DNA from: Triticum aestivum | Taxonomy: Eukaryota > Streptophyta > Magnoliopsida > Poales > Poaceae | Assembly (NCBI RefSeq): GCF_018294505.1 | Contig: NC_057811.1 | Location: forward strand, 28,057,132 to 28,121,131 | Direction: 5' to 3' | DNA: 64,000 nucleotides | Shown: piece by piece, positions 1-12,891 of the stretch | Layout: each line of letters starts with the position of its first letter | How positions within the stretch are numbered: position 1 is the stretch's first letter | Made by a program: the position numbers and the translations under genes | Notes under the pieces: model-generated | Seen by the model: the letters and a program-made list of their open reading frames with translations, nothing else | The model's database searches: none | What the model was told of the DNA's origin: nothing

Positions 1-2825
1 CCCCCGAGCTGGACGTCGCCGCCTCGCCGTCCCCGTCCGCCTCGGCCACGACCACCACCGCGTTGGCCCACCTCTCCGACGCCACTCCGATCGTCCCGAG
101 CTCTCCATCGACCTCCTCCCAGTGAGCCATGTCCGTTCCCCTCTTCCCCGTCAAATCCCACCGTCGATTTGCGTTGCCCCGCTCTCGTCGCTCACCTACC
201 GCCGTGCACGCGTCCGCCTCCGGCGCTCACCCCCCCCCCCGCACCGTCGCCCCGCTTCCCCCCCCCCCACGATGGCCCTGCCGCTGCTCCACCGGAGCTC
301 CCCGCCGTTCGCCGCCCCGCGCGCCCAGCTCGCCGGCACACCGGCGCCCGCGCCCGCCAGCCGCCCCGTCGGGTGCGCCCTCGCGGGCCAGCGCCCGTTC
401 GGGGCTATGCCCGTTAGCGCCCATGCCTGCTATGGCCTTTGGGCCAATGACACAAGGGCCCACGCCCCTGAACGTTTAAAAAAAGAAGTAAAGAAAATTA
501 TATATAAATAATAATAATAATAAATAAAAATAATAAACTAATTAATAAAAATTAATAAGTAAATAAATAAAATAATAATAATGAATAAAAATAATAATAA
601 TAATAAAATAAATAATAAAAATAAATTTAATTAATTAAATTAATTAATTAACTAAACAGTAATTAATCAGGTAAACGCCCCTCACAGGTGGGACCCACCT
701 GTCAGGTTGACCAGGTCAACGGTCAACGTTGACTGCTGACGTCGGCATGACATCATGCTGATGTCATAATTCCACTTTCAAATTAATTTAAATAATTAGT
801 TAAATTCCAGAAATTAATAAAATCTTTAGAAAATCATATCTTTTAATCCGTAATTCGGATTAAAATATTTTCAATATGAAAGTTGCTCAGAACGACGAGA
901 CGAATCCGGATACGCAGTCCGTTCGTCCACCACACCTCCCTAACCTATCGAACTCGCAACTTTCCCCCTCCGGTCCGTCTGTCCGAAAACGCGAAACATC
1001 GGGAATACTTCCCGGATGTCCCCCCCCTTCGCCGTTACCACCTACTGTCGCGTTAGGACACACCTCTCACCGCTCGTTGTCATGTCACGCATCGTCATGT
1101 TTATGTTTGCACTGTATTTACTGTTTCTTCTGCCTCTTCTCTCCGGTAGACTACGAGACCGACACTGCTGCTGCCCAGTTCGACTACGGAGTTGACGACC
1201 CCTCCTACTTGCCAGAGCAACCAGGCAAGCCCCCCCCTTGATCACCAGATATCGCCTATTCTTCTTTATACTGCTTGCATTAGAGTAGTGTAGCATGTTA
1301 CTGCTTTCCGATATCCTATCCTGATGCATAGCCTACCCTTGCTACTACTGTTGTTACCTTTACCTGCAATCCTGCATGCTTAGTATAGGATGCTAGTTTT
1401 CCATCAGTGGCCCTACATTCTTGTCCGTCTGCTGTGCTATACTATTGGGCCGTGATCACCTGGGCGGTGATCACGGGCATATACTTATATACTATGCACA
1501 TGACACATGTGATGACTAAAGTCGGGTCGGCTCGTAGGAGTACCCGCAAGTGGATCTTTGTGGTGAAGCGACAGGGCAGGTTGAGGCCGCCTAGGTGAGA
1601 GGTGGGCCTGGCCCTGGTCGGCGTTCGCGGATACTTAACACGCTTAACGAGATCTTGGTATTTGATCTGAGTCTGGCCATTTGGTCTATACCCACTAGCC
1701 ATCTACGCGGGAGTAGTTATGGGTATCCCGGCGTCGTGGTATCAGCCGAAGCTCTTTTGACGTCAGCGACGGAGCGGCGCGCGCCGGATTGGACTGGAAC
1801 GCCATTAGGCTAGGTCTGCTTCCGGCCGCCCTCGCAACGTGCAGGTGTGCATAGGGCGATGGGCCCAGACCCCTGCGCGCATAGGGTTAGACCGGCGTGT
1901 TGACCTCTCGGTTGAGCCTAGGTGGGGCTGCGACGCGTTGATCTTACGAGGCCGGGCATGACCCAGAAAAGTGTGTCCGGCCAAATGGGATCGAGCGTGT
2001 TGGGTTATGTGGTGCACCCCTGCAGGGAAGTTTATCTATTCGAATAACCGTGTCCCTCGGTAAAAGGACGACCCGGAGTTGTACCTTGACCTTATGACAA
2101 CTAGAACTCGATACTGAATAAAATACACCCTTCCAAGTGCCAGATACAACCCGGTGATCGCTCTCTAACAGGGCGACGAGGAGGGGATCGCCGGGTAGGA
2201 TTATGCTATGCGATGCTACTTGGAGGACTTCAATCTACTCTCTTCTACATGCTGCAAGATGGAGATGGCCAGAAGCGTAGTCTTCGACGGGATTAGCTAC
2301 CCCCCTCTTATTCTGGCATTCTGCAGTTCAGTCCACTGATATGCCCCTTTACACATATACACATGCATATGTAGTGTAGCTCCTTGCTTGCGAGTACTTT
2401 GGATGAGTACTCACGGTTGCTTTTCTCCCTCTTTTCCCCTTTCTATACCTGATTGTCGCATCCAGATGCTGGAGTCCAGGAGCTAGAGGTCCCGAGGATG
2501 ATTCTACTTGGAGTTCGGCTTCGAGGAGTAGCTAGGAGGTCCCAGGCAGGAGGCCTTGCCATTTCGATCGTTGCCATTTTTGTGCTAGCCTTCTAAAGGC
2601 AAACTTGTTTAACTTATGTCTGTACTCAGATATTGTTGCTTCCGCTGACTCGTCTATGATCGAGCACTTGTATTCGAGCCCTCGAGGTCCCTGGCTTGTA
2701 TTATGATGCTTGTATGACTTATTTATGTTGTAGAGTTGTGTTGTGATATCTTCCCGTGAGTCCCTGATCTTGATCGTACACATTTGCGTGCATGATTAGT
2801 GTACGGTCAAATCGGGGGCGTCACA
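1..2825 (+). repeat. 5' LTR (partial)
   Basis: This copy lacks about the first 880 bp seen in the 3' LTR. It contains a GC-rich CCC/CCG tract (about 1-470), an AT-rich (TAA)n-like stretch (about 480-660), a perfect inverted repeat CAGGTGGGACCCACCTG near 686, and several short direct and inverted GTCAAC/TGACGTC motifs. Small ORFs such as 122-511 lie in the GC-rich part, recur in the other LTR, and are not genes. The two LTRs differ mainly by indels in the AT-rich stretch. Confidence 0.92.
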
Positions 2826-2828
2826 AGT

Positions 2829-2841
2829 TGGTATCAGAGCC
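2829..2841 (+). other. Primer binding site, tRNA-iMet type
   Basis: TGGTATCAGAGCC begins 4 bp after the LTR end. It is the standard plant retrotransposon PBS complementary to the 3' end of initiator methionine tRNA, and it fixes the element's orientation. Confidence 0.9.
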
Positions 2842-5800
2842 AACTGCCTGTAGGAATCCCCCTTTCCAACTCCTTGGCCGAAGTTGAGTCTAGTCAGTGA
2901 AAACTGTTTTACTAACATGGCTGTGTGGCTTACGGGCCCACGTCGCCATTGGGTGGTAGTAGGATCTTTTATTCCTCAACCTATACTCTGGGACTCTGAC
3001 ATCTCTTCTATTCGGGTTAAATGGATTTTGCTAAAGCTAACATTAGGGTCTCGTTATCATTTTCACCCGGAGAACCCCTTATTGCTGATGATCGTCTGCT
3101 GCACGTGAAGAGCCTGAAGATACTCTCTGCTGATAATCCGAGGACTTGTGTTCATCGCTTTTGCAATTCCCTTTCATCGATAAACTCCTATGGATAACCA
3201 CGTATACTCGCCATTCTTACAATGTTTCCCAGTTGATCTTGTTAGTACAAGATACCCCGAAATTCTCTCTGTTGTTCCGAGAATCCTTTGAACTTACTGC
3301 CTTGCTGTTCTTTATCACCTGAATACCCCTACGGATAATTCTCGCACTTACCGAGTATCCGGTCATCCCCAGTTGATTCAAGTATTCCACAATAGTCTTC
3401 AAAATACTATTCGATCTTCCAAAAATCCTCAGGAGCCTATTGCTCTTGAAATTCTTGTTTGCTTGCATTATGGTTAATCCCAAAATTCTCGTAATCTTAT
3501 TGGCATCTCTTGTCATTATCATTTTGAGTCCGTTGATTCAATTTGTTGCGAATGCTCGCAATCCTCAATCATATCCTAGAATTCATTCTTCCGGCTCAGA
3601 CGTCATTTTAAACGTGAGCTGGATCTCGACCTATCAAATTGCCATCGATTGTACCCCTAAGGCTATTCAACTTATCCATCCCTAATCAGAGCATTGCTTC
3701 TGATCCCTTGTCTTGGAATTCATAATTCCTTTGCATTTGAGCTTGTGAGTTAGTCAGTTGTTTCTATAATCCGATGCACTTGCATTCCTTCTTCCTTTGA
3801 TAGAGTACCGATACTCACATCAGCTCCGTTGTAAACCACCGGACCTCTTGTTGGATTATTATCCGATAGTGTCCTTCGTATTCAAATAACCTTGTGATTT
3901 CCACGGATATATAATGCCTTTGGTAGATTGTATCCTCTGCTTTGTGAACCATGCTCTACATTCGAGCTTGTGTTAATTACTCCAAAAAAAATTGTGGTAT
4001 ATGTTCCTAAGATGCCTTGATGGGTTGAACCAATGCCTTACCTAATCTATGTGAGCCCGAAAGATTTCACGGGCCATACTCATCTGGTATTTCACTAGGT
4101 AAAACTTTCAACACTAATGCCTTTATCGAATGCGAGAAGTGAATGAAAGGTTATGCATTGGAGAAGTGGGAGTCGACCTTGAACTTTATGTTCATGCCCA
4201 TGGACACGATGTATACCTTATCATGGAAGCTTCTCTTAAAATAATTATCCCCTTGTTATAAGTTCATCTTGTATCCGTGGATCGATCATTTATGATCGTG
4301 GTTTCTGACCATGTTCTCCTTTAAATACCATTTCTCGTGCAAGTTTAAGCACTTGTCTTCTGCAGAGTAATACCCCAGTCCAACCTCTACTTTGAATTGT
4401 CGTCGAGTATTACCCCCCCCTGGTATCTCAAGATTATCACGGAACTGCATAACTTCTTATGAGTTCTTCATCAAGTGCTACATTCTCACTGATTCCAATT
4501 TTCCACGGGCTCTGAGTTATTAATCACGCAAAGACACCGATAACTGAACCGGGTCCGCACTACGGTTCAACAACTCTTAGTAATCTTCTTTAAGTACGAG
4601 TTTGTACCCGATCACGCCATTCCTAGCCTGTTTGGCTATATCATTATCTTGATGATTTTAACTGTGCTACCTGGACCTTCCCAGCGCGCAAATTTCGACA
4701 GTGAGCTAATCTTGCGTCGATCTTCCTCGTCATATCACTTCTCCTTGAATAGCAAACTTGATTTCGAGTTTGTGCCCTACCCGTGGTTCCAATAACCTTT
4801 CGCTTTCATCATTCCTTTGACTTGATGTCATCGTCGATCAATTACATCTTCTTGAAAACCTCTCGACAAATTTGTCGTGATCATTGTCAACAATTTGACT
4901 TCTTCCAAGTTGTGTGTCAAAATTCAGGATGAGAAATACCATCCTTGCCCCTCGATGAATTGTGTTATCATCGACAACATTCTTGCCTCCCCTCAACACA
5001 AACTTGTTCATATTTTGTGTTGTATCTTGATTTCCCTGCTATCCAACCTATGTTATGTTCTACCGTGGAGTATTACCATCTTTGATGTCAAGAATGTCGT
5101 GAGCATTACTCCACCTCTTAAGAATTCTTGGTACAGTGATACTTCTCACCATCACCATTCTTTCTTGGTCCCCGTGTAGTTTCTAAACGAAATACCGACA
5201 AATGGTCTGTGATGTGTAGATTCTAAACTTCTAGCAACCCTATTGCTTTGAAGTTATTGGTCTATAGTTTCATTCTACGTCTATGGCTTAATGAATCATC
5301 ATTCGAACATTGATCGTGCTACCTAGCCCATATTTCGGGTGCACAGTTCAACCAATGTTTAACTGTGTATATTTTCCTCGAGCATACATCATTAAGTCAT
5401 TCGATCTAGCTAATGTTATCTCCTTGTTCACATAGTGGTGGAAATCCATCTTTTGGAAATCTCAATGGATTGTCGCTGAGTCAATCAGTCACCTCCTCAC
5501 CTCTCCTTGATTTAATGATGAACCCTTGTTCGGAACTCGCTTCCATAGTTCATCTCCCGAGAATCTTCGATGTCGTTTCGACAATTTGTGTTGCACCTTT
5601 CTTCTCAGGCATCCTAAGTCTGAGGTATCCTGACACCAATCAGATCTGAATCTCGGTCAGATATGATGGTTGGAACATTTTTTCAAGAGTCACAACATTG
5701 GTCTTTATATGGCCCGGTAGGGTGATGACATGCCTAGCACACCTGGCCGGAGGACCTATTGTTATAAGTTTTCCCTTTTAGCAAGGTTAGCTATTCTTCC

Positions 5801-7029
5801 ATGAGGAAATTGTAAGACTTATTCTATAAGTTGTTCCTGATGGATCCTTTTTGTTTCCAAAGTCTGATCTTCACCTGTTGACCATGTCAATGCTATCTCG
5901 AAGCATGTCTATGGTACTCCGATTTTCAACGGGAACATTTGAAGCCCACAGCTAATTGTTTCCTGCTCAATTATCCAAACACCGTTGTATGGGTAATGTC
6001 ATGAAATTTCCTTCCCCTTACCTAAAGAGTTTTCTACGTTATATCCCGTCATGGATATCATGCTCTGCTTACCCTTGGGAAGAATATACCCTTGAAATAT
6101 GTGTTTTAACACATTTTCCTTTCCATTCTTCTGTTTAATCTGATAATCATATTTTCCTTTCCATTGTTTGGTTTAACCTTTCTGGTGATCTATATGATCT
6201 AAGCAGTAATATCCTCCTGCTTATGTAAACACCTCGGTGTACAACTCTGTCAGTAAGACCCTGTTAATATTGTGGGTGACATTTTCGATAACCCCCGATG
6301 GACGAGAACTTTGCCTATTGGTCCGCCTCGTTTCAACGAGTAGGAAAATGGTTCTCTTCGTCCCTCGCCCTTGGTACCAACGTGTTGCCGACATAACTGA
6401 CAGGGTACTCTCTGACATGCCTTGCTATCATGACCGTGCAAGATGTCACTGCTCCTATAAAAAAAACCACATGGTGGGCCCATAACCCACAGTTCCACAG
6501 GATCGAAACCTGACTCTTCTATACAACCCTGTTTTCTAATGGTTGTTCCTCGCGCATGGCCTCGTATGTAATTCACGAGCCACCTTCAGGTCTGATATCG
6601 GACACAATACTTCTTCCCGTTGCTTTGACCCTTTCACGCCCTATAATAGGCATCGAACGATTGCCTGCCCGCTCGAAACTTCCCAGGTTACCTCCTTACT
6701 TTGCTCTCGATATTTTCTTAAGTTTCGATTCGAGGGTTACTTTCCGCCACCTTCCTCGATGTTGTCGACCCGATAGTCAACCTTGTCGAGGCCCGTTCTC
6801 CCAGAATGCCCACCCTTTATTCTTTCGTAAGTACGATGGAGTTCCTGAAGAAAGGACGCCGACTTCATCATGATGACCGAAGCAGAGAAATGAAGACATC
6901 AATGTATTGGACCAGCCTCTTCGAGAAGAGCAAGCCAGGATGAGAAGACCCGCTAGATTCGTTACCAAACCTTCCCCCCTTACTCCCCTCTTAAATCTCG
7001 GGACGAGATTTCTTGTAGTGGAGGAGAAT
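2842..7029 (+). other. Non-coding interior of the LARD-like element
   Basis: This stretch of about 4.2 kb lies between PBS and polypurine tract. The longest reading frames are about 100 codons and show no zinc knuckle, DTG protease, YVDD-type RT, RNase H or integrase HHCC/DDE motif in any frame. It is moderately AT-rich and scattered with stops. The 3' end has the sequence AAATCTCGGGACGAGATTTC (6992-7011), an imperfect palindrome just upstream of the polypurine tract. I see no host gene here. Confidence 0.8.
7018..7028 (+). other. Polypurine tract
   Basis: GTGGAGGAGAA lies directly before the TGTGACGCCC start of the 3' LTR. This is the expected site of plus-strand priming. Confidence 0.8.
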
Positions 7030-10000
7030 TGTGACGCCCGGATAATCAAGCTACAGTAACCTCTGCTAATAACGCCACGTCACCTCCGTTACTGTCGCTA
7101 ATCTCGCGTTAGTTCGAAACCGATTCAAATTCCAATTCAAAAAAGAGGCAAACAATAAAGTTTTCAAATTTTAAAACTAAAATGTTCGGAGTAATCCAAA
7201 TATTGCATAGGTAATTGTGGTGGAGAAACCAAACTTTGATAAAGTGTTTAAAGGCTCTAAAATAACTAAAACAGTAGCTTAAACATTTAAATAAATGCCT
7301 TTCATAATTTATAGAGTATTAAACTATTTTAATTAGGTGTGGACTTTTTGTGGCAGTGGTAAAACTAGTCACACTAATTTAGGTGCTTCTGTATATATTT
7401 TGTAAAACAAAATTAAATGAGCATAAAGATAAAACAATAAAGTAAAATTACTAAAAACAAAAAAAAGAAGAAAACAAAAGAATAAAAGGAAAACAACCCC
7501 CCTCCCGACTGGACCTTGGCCCAGTTGGCCGTGCGGCCCAGCTAGCCAACAGGCCCAACCGCACCCCCCTCTCTGGCCTGCAAGGCCACCTCTCCCTCCC
7601 CCGTAACCCTAAATCCCCACTCCCCCACTCCCCGATCCCCCGCGCGATCTGGATCAGGGGCGCCCAACGCATCGTCGCCCCGATCCCGTTGCCCCCGAGC
7701 CCGACGCCGCCCCGCCGTCGCCGGGCTGCCCCGCCCCACCACTCCGTCGCCGGAACGCCACCGCCGTCCTCCTCGCCTCCCCCCTCTCCCGATCTGGGAG
7801 CCCCGACGTCGCGACGCCGCCGCCCGGCGCGTCCCGCCGCCGCCTCGCCCCCAAACCCCCCCCCCCCCGTCGCACCGGACCGCGCCGTCCCTGCCTCTCC
7901 CTCGCGCAACTCCCCCCGAGCTGGACGTCGCCGCCTCGCCGTCCCCGTCCGCCTCGGCCACGACCACCACCGCGTTGGCCCACCTCTCCGACGCCACTCC
8001 GACCGTCCCGAGCTCTCCATCGACCTCCTCCCAGTGAGCCATGTCCGTTCCCCTCTTCCCCGTCGATCCCACCGTCGATTTGCGTTGCCCCGCTCTCGTC
8101 GCTCACCTACCGCCGTGCACGCGTCCGCCTCCGGCGCTCACCCCCCCGCACCGTCGCCCCGCTTCCCCCCCCCCCCACGATGGCCCTGCCGCTGCTCCAC
8201 CGGAGCTCCCCACCGTTCGCCGCCCCGCGCGCCCAGCTCGCCGGCACACCGGCGCCCGCGCCCGCCAGCCGCCCCGTCGGGTGCGCCCCCGCGGGCCAGC
8301 GCCCGTTCGGGGCTATGCCCGTTAGCGCCCATGCCTGCTATGGCCTTTGGGCCAATGACACAAGGGCCCACGCCCCTGAACGTTTAAAAAAAGAATTAAA
8401 GAAAATTATATATAAATAATAATAATAATAAATAAAAATAATAAACTAATTAATAAATAAATAAATAAAATAATAATAAATAAAAATAAAATTAATAATA
8501 AAACAAATAATAAAAATAATTTTAATTAATTAATTAACTAAATTAATTAAGTTAATTAATCCTGTTTAAATTAATCTAATTAGATAATTAATTAACTAAA
8601 CAGTACTTAATCAGGTAACAGCCCCTGACAGGTGGGACCCACCTGTCAGGTTGACCAGGTCAACGGTCAACGTTAACTGCTGACGTCAGCATGACATCAT
8701 GCTGATGTCATAATTCCACTTTCAAATTAATTTAAATAATTAGTTAAATTCCAGAAATTAATAAAATCTTTAGAAAATCATATCTTTTAATCCGTAATTC
8801 GGATTAAAATATTTTCAATATGAAAGTTGCTCAGAACGACGAGACGAATCCGGATACGCAGTCCGTTCGTCCACCACACCTCCCTAACCTATCGAACTCG
8901 CAACTTTCCCCCTCCGGTCCGTCTGTCCGAAAACGCGAAACATCGGGAATACTTCCCAGATGTTCCCCCCCCTTCGCCGTTACCACCTACTGTCGCGTTA
9001 GGACACACCTCGCACCGCTCGTTGTCATGTCACGCATCGTCATGTTTATGTTTGCATTGTATTTACTGTTTCTTCCCCCTCTTCTCTCCGGTAGACTACG
9101 AGACCGACACTGCTGCTGCCCAGTTCGACTACGGAGTTGACGACCCCTCCTACTTGCCAGAGCAACCAGGCAAGCCCCCCCCCTTGATCACCAGATATCG
9201 CCTATTCTTCTCTATACTGCTTGCATTAGAGTAGTGTAGCATGTTACTGCTTTCCGATATCCTATCCTGATGCATAGCCTACCCTTGCTACTACTGTTGT
9301 TACCTTTACCTGCAATCCTGCATGCTTAGTATAGGATGCTAGTTTTCCATCAGTGGCCCTACATTCTTGTCCGTCTGCTGTGCTATACTATCGGGCCGTG
9401 ATCACCTGGGCGGTGATCACGGGCATATACTTATATACTATGCACATGACACATGTGATGACTAAAGTCGGGTCGGCTCGTAGGAGTACCCGCAAGTGGA
9501 TCTTTGTGGCGGAGCGACAGGGCAGGTTGAGGCCGCCTAGGTGAGAGGTGGGCCTGGCCCTGGTCGGCGTTCGCGGATACTTAACACGCTTAACGAGATC
9601 TTGGTATTTGATCTGAGTCTGGCCATTTGGTCTATACGCACTAGCCATCTACGCGGGAGCAGTTATGGGTATCCCGGCGTCGTGGTATCAGCCGAAGCTC
9701 TTTTGACGTCAGCGACGGAGCGGCGCGCGCCGGATTGGACTGGAACGCCACTAGGCTAGGTTTGCTTCCGGCCGCCCTCGCAACGTGCAGGTGTGCATAG
9801 GGCGATGGGCCCAGACCCCTGCGCGCATAGGGTTAGACCGGCGTGTTAACCTCTCGGTTGAGCCTAGGTGGGGCTGCGACGCGTTGATCTTACGAGGCCG
9901 GGCATGACCCAGAAAAGTGTGTCCGGCCAAATGGGATCGAGCGTGTTGGGTTATGTGGTGCACCCCTGCAGGGAAGTTTATCTATTCGAATAGCCGTGTC

Positions 10001-10770
10001 CCTCGGTAAAAGGACGACCCGGAGTTGTACCTTGACCTTATGACAACTAGAACTCGATACTGAATAAAATACACCCTTCCAAGTGCCAGATACAACCCGG
10101 TGATCGCTCTCTAACAGGGCGACGAGGAGGGGATCGCCGGGTAGGATTATGCTATGCGATGCTACTTGGAGGACTTCAATCTACTCTCTTCTACATGCTG
10201 CAAGATGGAGATGGCCAGAAGCGTAGTCTTCGACAGGATTAGCTACCCCCCTCTTATTCTGGCATTCTGCAGTTCAGTCCACTGATATGCCCCTTTACAC
10301 ATATACACATGCATATGTAGTGTAGCTCCTTGCTTGCGAGTACTTTGGATGAGTACTCACGGTTGCTTTTCTCCCTCTTTTCCCCTTTCTATACCTGATT
10401 GTCGCATCCAGATGCTGGAGTCCAGGAGCTAGAGGTCCCGAGGATGATTCTACTTGGAGTTCGGCTTCGAGGAGTAGCTAGGAGGTCCCAGGCAGGAGGC
10501 CTTGCCTTTTCGATCGTTGCCATTTTTGTGCTAGCCTTCTAAAGGCAAACTTGTTTACTTATGTCTGTACTCACATATTGTTGCTTCCGCTGACTCGTCT
10601 ATGATCGAGCACTTGTATTCGAGCCCTCGAGGTCCCTGGCTTGTATTATGATGCTTGTATGACTTATTTATGTTGTAGAGTTGTGTTGTGATATCTTCCC
10701 GTGAGTCCCTGATCTTGATCGTACACATTTGCGTGCATGATTAGTGTACGGTCAAATCGGGGGCGTCACA
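7030..10770 (+). repeat. 3' LTR (complete, 3741 bp)
   Basis: It begins TGTGACGCCC and ends GGGGGCGTCACA. The part from 7913 onward aligns with 1-2825. The first 880 bp (U3) are seen only here and include an AT-rich segment (7070-7500) and a GC-rich block (7500-7910). Minus-strand frames of up to 189 codons in the GC block have no recognisable domain and are compositional artefacts. The LTR is unusually long for a plant element. Confidence 0.92.
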
Positions 10771-11749
10771 ACTGTCAGGTAAAGCCAAAGTCAATAATCA
10801 CAGACAGTCGCGCTGCAATGATACAAGCGATTTAGAGTGTCCTTTCGGATGTGTTCCAATTTCTTTGTTCGTGGCATATCGAGAAAAATTGTAGAGGCAC
10901 CTACACAGTGGCGGAGCTAGGCAGGAATGTCAGGGGGGCCAAAAGTCCAAACATGAACAATTAAGAGGGCAAAGATTGATCTTTTCCTTATCTAATCCCC
11001 ACACAGTAAATTTTCTTCACTGATTTGCCTAATGCTGGGGGGGGGGGGGCATGCCCCCCTCAGGTTTGCACTAAGCTCCGCCACTGCACCTACCTTACAA
11101 GTCACTGGATGAGTTCAGATCGCTGCTGTACTATGCCACCTCTCAAGACAATGTTAAGCAGAGATGGACCGCTTTCATTGAAAAATGGAAGACGGATAAA
11201 ACTTAAGAGTGGCTTAACACGATGTATAGGAAGAGGAGACTTTGGGCGGTGTCATATCTTCCTGACGGCTTTTTTCTTGGTATGCGAAGTAACCAGAGGA
11301 GCGAAAGCCTCAAGTCCTGCCTTCACCTTCACCTCGACTACGGTATGACCATATTTGATTTGGTAGTGCATTATGAGAACTGTATAGTTTGCCTCCATGA
11401 GAACGAGGCACACGATGACCGCGATGCTAATCAGAAACTACCACCGTCGGTTACTGAAAATGAGGCCATTGAGGAGCATGCTGCCGTCGTATTCACTCCT
11501 GCTAATTTCTACATTCTGCAAGATGATCTGAAGAAGATGGGACATCTGGAGATATTTGAGACGCTCGTGGGAATTGAGCGTCAGACGTTCATCGTGACAT
11601 GGCAGGATAACCACAAGTTCAGGTATAGTGTTCAGTATGAACCAGGTAACTCCGAAGAAACTATATCATGCACTTGTCTCAGGATGGTTCGAAAAGGACT
11701 GCCTTGCAAACACATTCTCTTTGTTCTGCATCATCTTAACATATCTTGA
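10771..11749 (+). pseudogene. FAR1-related/MULE transposase-like pseudogene, 3' part
   Basis: Translated pieces match the C-terminal half of FAR1-RELATED SEQUENCE proteins, transcription factors domesticated from Mutator transposases. At 10788-10895 a MULE-domain segment reads ITDSRAAM, then WHIEKN, interrupted by a TAG stop. After a MITE insertion (10906-11086) and frame changes, it resumes with SLDEFRSLLYYAT, then LWAVSYLPDGFFLGMRS. A SWIM zinc finger follows near the end, with CTC at about 11669 and GLPCKH at 11699-11716, before a TGA at 11747-11749. The last part is open from 11222 to 11749 (175 codons). The 5' half is missing because the LARD-like element abuts it, so its start may lie left of the window. 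Stops, frameshifts and the MITE make it non-functional. Whether it was a FRS gene or an autonomous MULE transposase cannot be settled here. Confidence 0.75.
10906..11086. mobile_element. hAT-type MITE in the FAR1/MULE pseudogene
   Basis: A 181-bp insertion has terminal inverted repeats CAGTGGCGGAGCTAG and CTAAGCTCCGCCACTG. It is flanked by CACCTACA (10898-10905) and CACCTACC (11087-11094), an 8-bp target duplication with one mismatch. The 8-bp duplication and CAG...CTG ends indicate the hAT superfamily. It is non-coding and includes a G run near 11037-11049. Confidence 0.85.
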
Positions 11750-11754
11750 ATACC

Positions 11755-12187
11755 AAAGTGCTCCATGGATCCACGCCTGCTCCCTCCGCCATTCGTCCAC
11801 CGGCGGGCGGAGGGAGGATCTTCTGGCCTCCGCGTCGTTGCGGCGCTTGCGGGAGGGCCGCCGCAGCGGCCACCACGACCGGCACCCTCTGACGCCATCT
11901 CTGGCGACTTTCGGTGGTTAAACGCACCACGAATCACAGCTGGAGTTCTCGCCGGAGGAGAGGTTTCGTGGCGGAGGAGGATGGGGGAGAAACAGGCCGC
12001 GAACCCTAAATCAACCCGGACCCGGCATATATACGGGAATCGCGGCTGGTTTGCAGGCCCGCCGTAAACATTTACGGGCCGAACCCTTTTTAGTGGACCT
12101 GCTTGGGCCTTTTTTTGGGGCCATCCCGTAAAACGGCCAGAAAAAACGCACTTCACAGGAGTTATACGAGATCTGCTAGAGATGCTC
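11755..12187 (-). mobile_element. Putative PIF/Harbinger element, 5' fragment with start of an ORF
   Basis: On the minus strand the segment starts GAGCATCTCT next to TAA (12188-12190), the same end type as the other Harbinger-like elements in this window. It then runs through a promoter-like stretch with TATATA (about 12027) into an open frame starting MASEGAGRGG (11731-12156 is the longest version, in minus orientation). No matching left end is found, so the element is truncated where it meets the FAR1/MULE pseudogene. The ORF product is not recognised. Confidence 0.45.
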
Positions 12188-12609
12188 TAAGATTAAGAAG
12201 ACCAGAGTGGAAGAATGAATTCACGAGGTAGGTATTACATATTCACTGTGCAGTGTGAGCGTCTGTGGTTGATTTGGGCACACCAGCAAACACACATTGT
12301 CATGGAAAATCGAATGCCACATTACAAGGATACAAAAAAAGTCACTTGTCTCTGTAACCTAATGTAAACTGAATGGAACATAAATCAGACTAAAAATAAG
12401 TTGTTTGTACTCACAAACCGGAAATCCTTAATTTCTTTGAGAAGTAGTAACATGATATTAAGCAAGGAAGGCATGATTGCCAGGATTTGTATTGAAAGCT
12501 ATTAATCAGAAGTGTGAGAAGAAGTAGAAAAACACAAGCAAATATACTCATATCACAATTTAAACCATATGTAATAAGCAAGCATATATATGGCATAAAC
12601 AATTCACTA

Positions 12610-12812
12610 TAAGCGCAGATGGCAACATCAAGTAGTCGAGGATTTTCCCCTTGAGCAGCTGCAGTTCCCGGGTCACCACGACGGCAGAGCAAATTGTGAA
12701 GCCTTTGTTTCATCCCCATTTTTCTATGATGATAGGATGATCTTCCGCCTCCAAAGTAGGCCAGTTCCACTGGTTTATAGATCATCATGTATCCGGCTGT
12801 AGATGCTCTTAC
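12610..12812 (-). pseudogene. Duplicated 3' end of the adjacent minus-strand pseudogene
   Basis: This block repeats 12908-13120 with about 75-80% identity by eye. It shares GCAGATGG, then ACATCAAGTAG, the GGATTTTCC/CTTGAGCAGCT stretch, and the segment encoding GYMM-Y-PVELAYFGGGR on the minus strand. The spacing between copies is about 300 bp. Only the C-terminal part of the gene is present, so it arose by local duplication and never formed a complete gene. Confidence 0.75.
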
Positions 12813-12891
12813 ACAGGTCAGCTGATAGATAGATAGACCTTGTAACTGAAAAGTTGGACGTGTGTCTGCATGCACCAGGCCAATGTCTAGT

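Larger units (their letters stand above)
1..10770 (+). mobile_element. Large LTR retrotransposon with non-coding interior (LARD-like), left end outside window
   Basis: Two near-identical direct repeats flank a 4.2-kb interior. Position 1 matches 7913, and both copies end in GGGGGCGTCACA (at 2825 and 10770). The complete right LTR starts TGTGACGCCC and ends GGGCGTCACA, so the ends are TG...CA within a longer inverted repeat. A tRNA-iMet-type primer binding site follows the left LTR and a purine tract precedes the right LTR, so the element reads on the plus strand. The interior has no gag, protease, RT or integrase motif and only short ORFs, so the copy must depend on proteins from another element. 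Long LTRs with a non-coding interior are the hallmark of LARD-type derivatives, usually Gypsy-related. The family name is not assigned. The target duplication cannot be verified because the left end is missing. Confidence 0.9.

Noticed and set aside
490..660. Possible matrix attachment or origin in the (TAA)n-rich stretch
   Set aside because: The same AT-rich block occurs in the other LTR and is explained as low-complexity LTR sequence.
7451..8106. Long overlapping minus-strand reading frames of 150-189 codons
   Set aside because: They lie in the GC-rich part of the LARD LTR, overlap in three frames, are Gly/Arg-rich and have no domain; compositional artefact.
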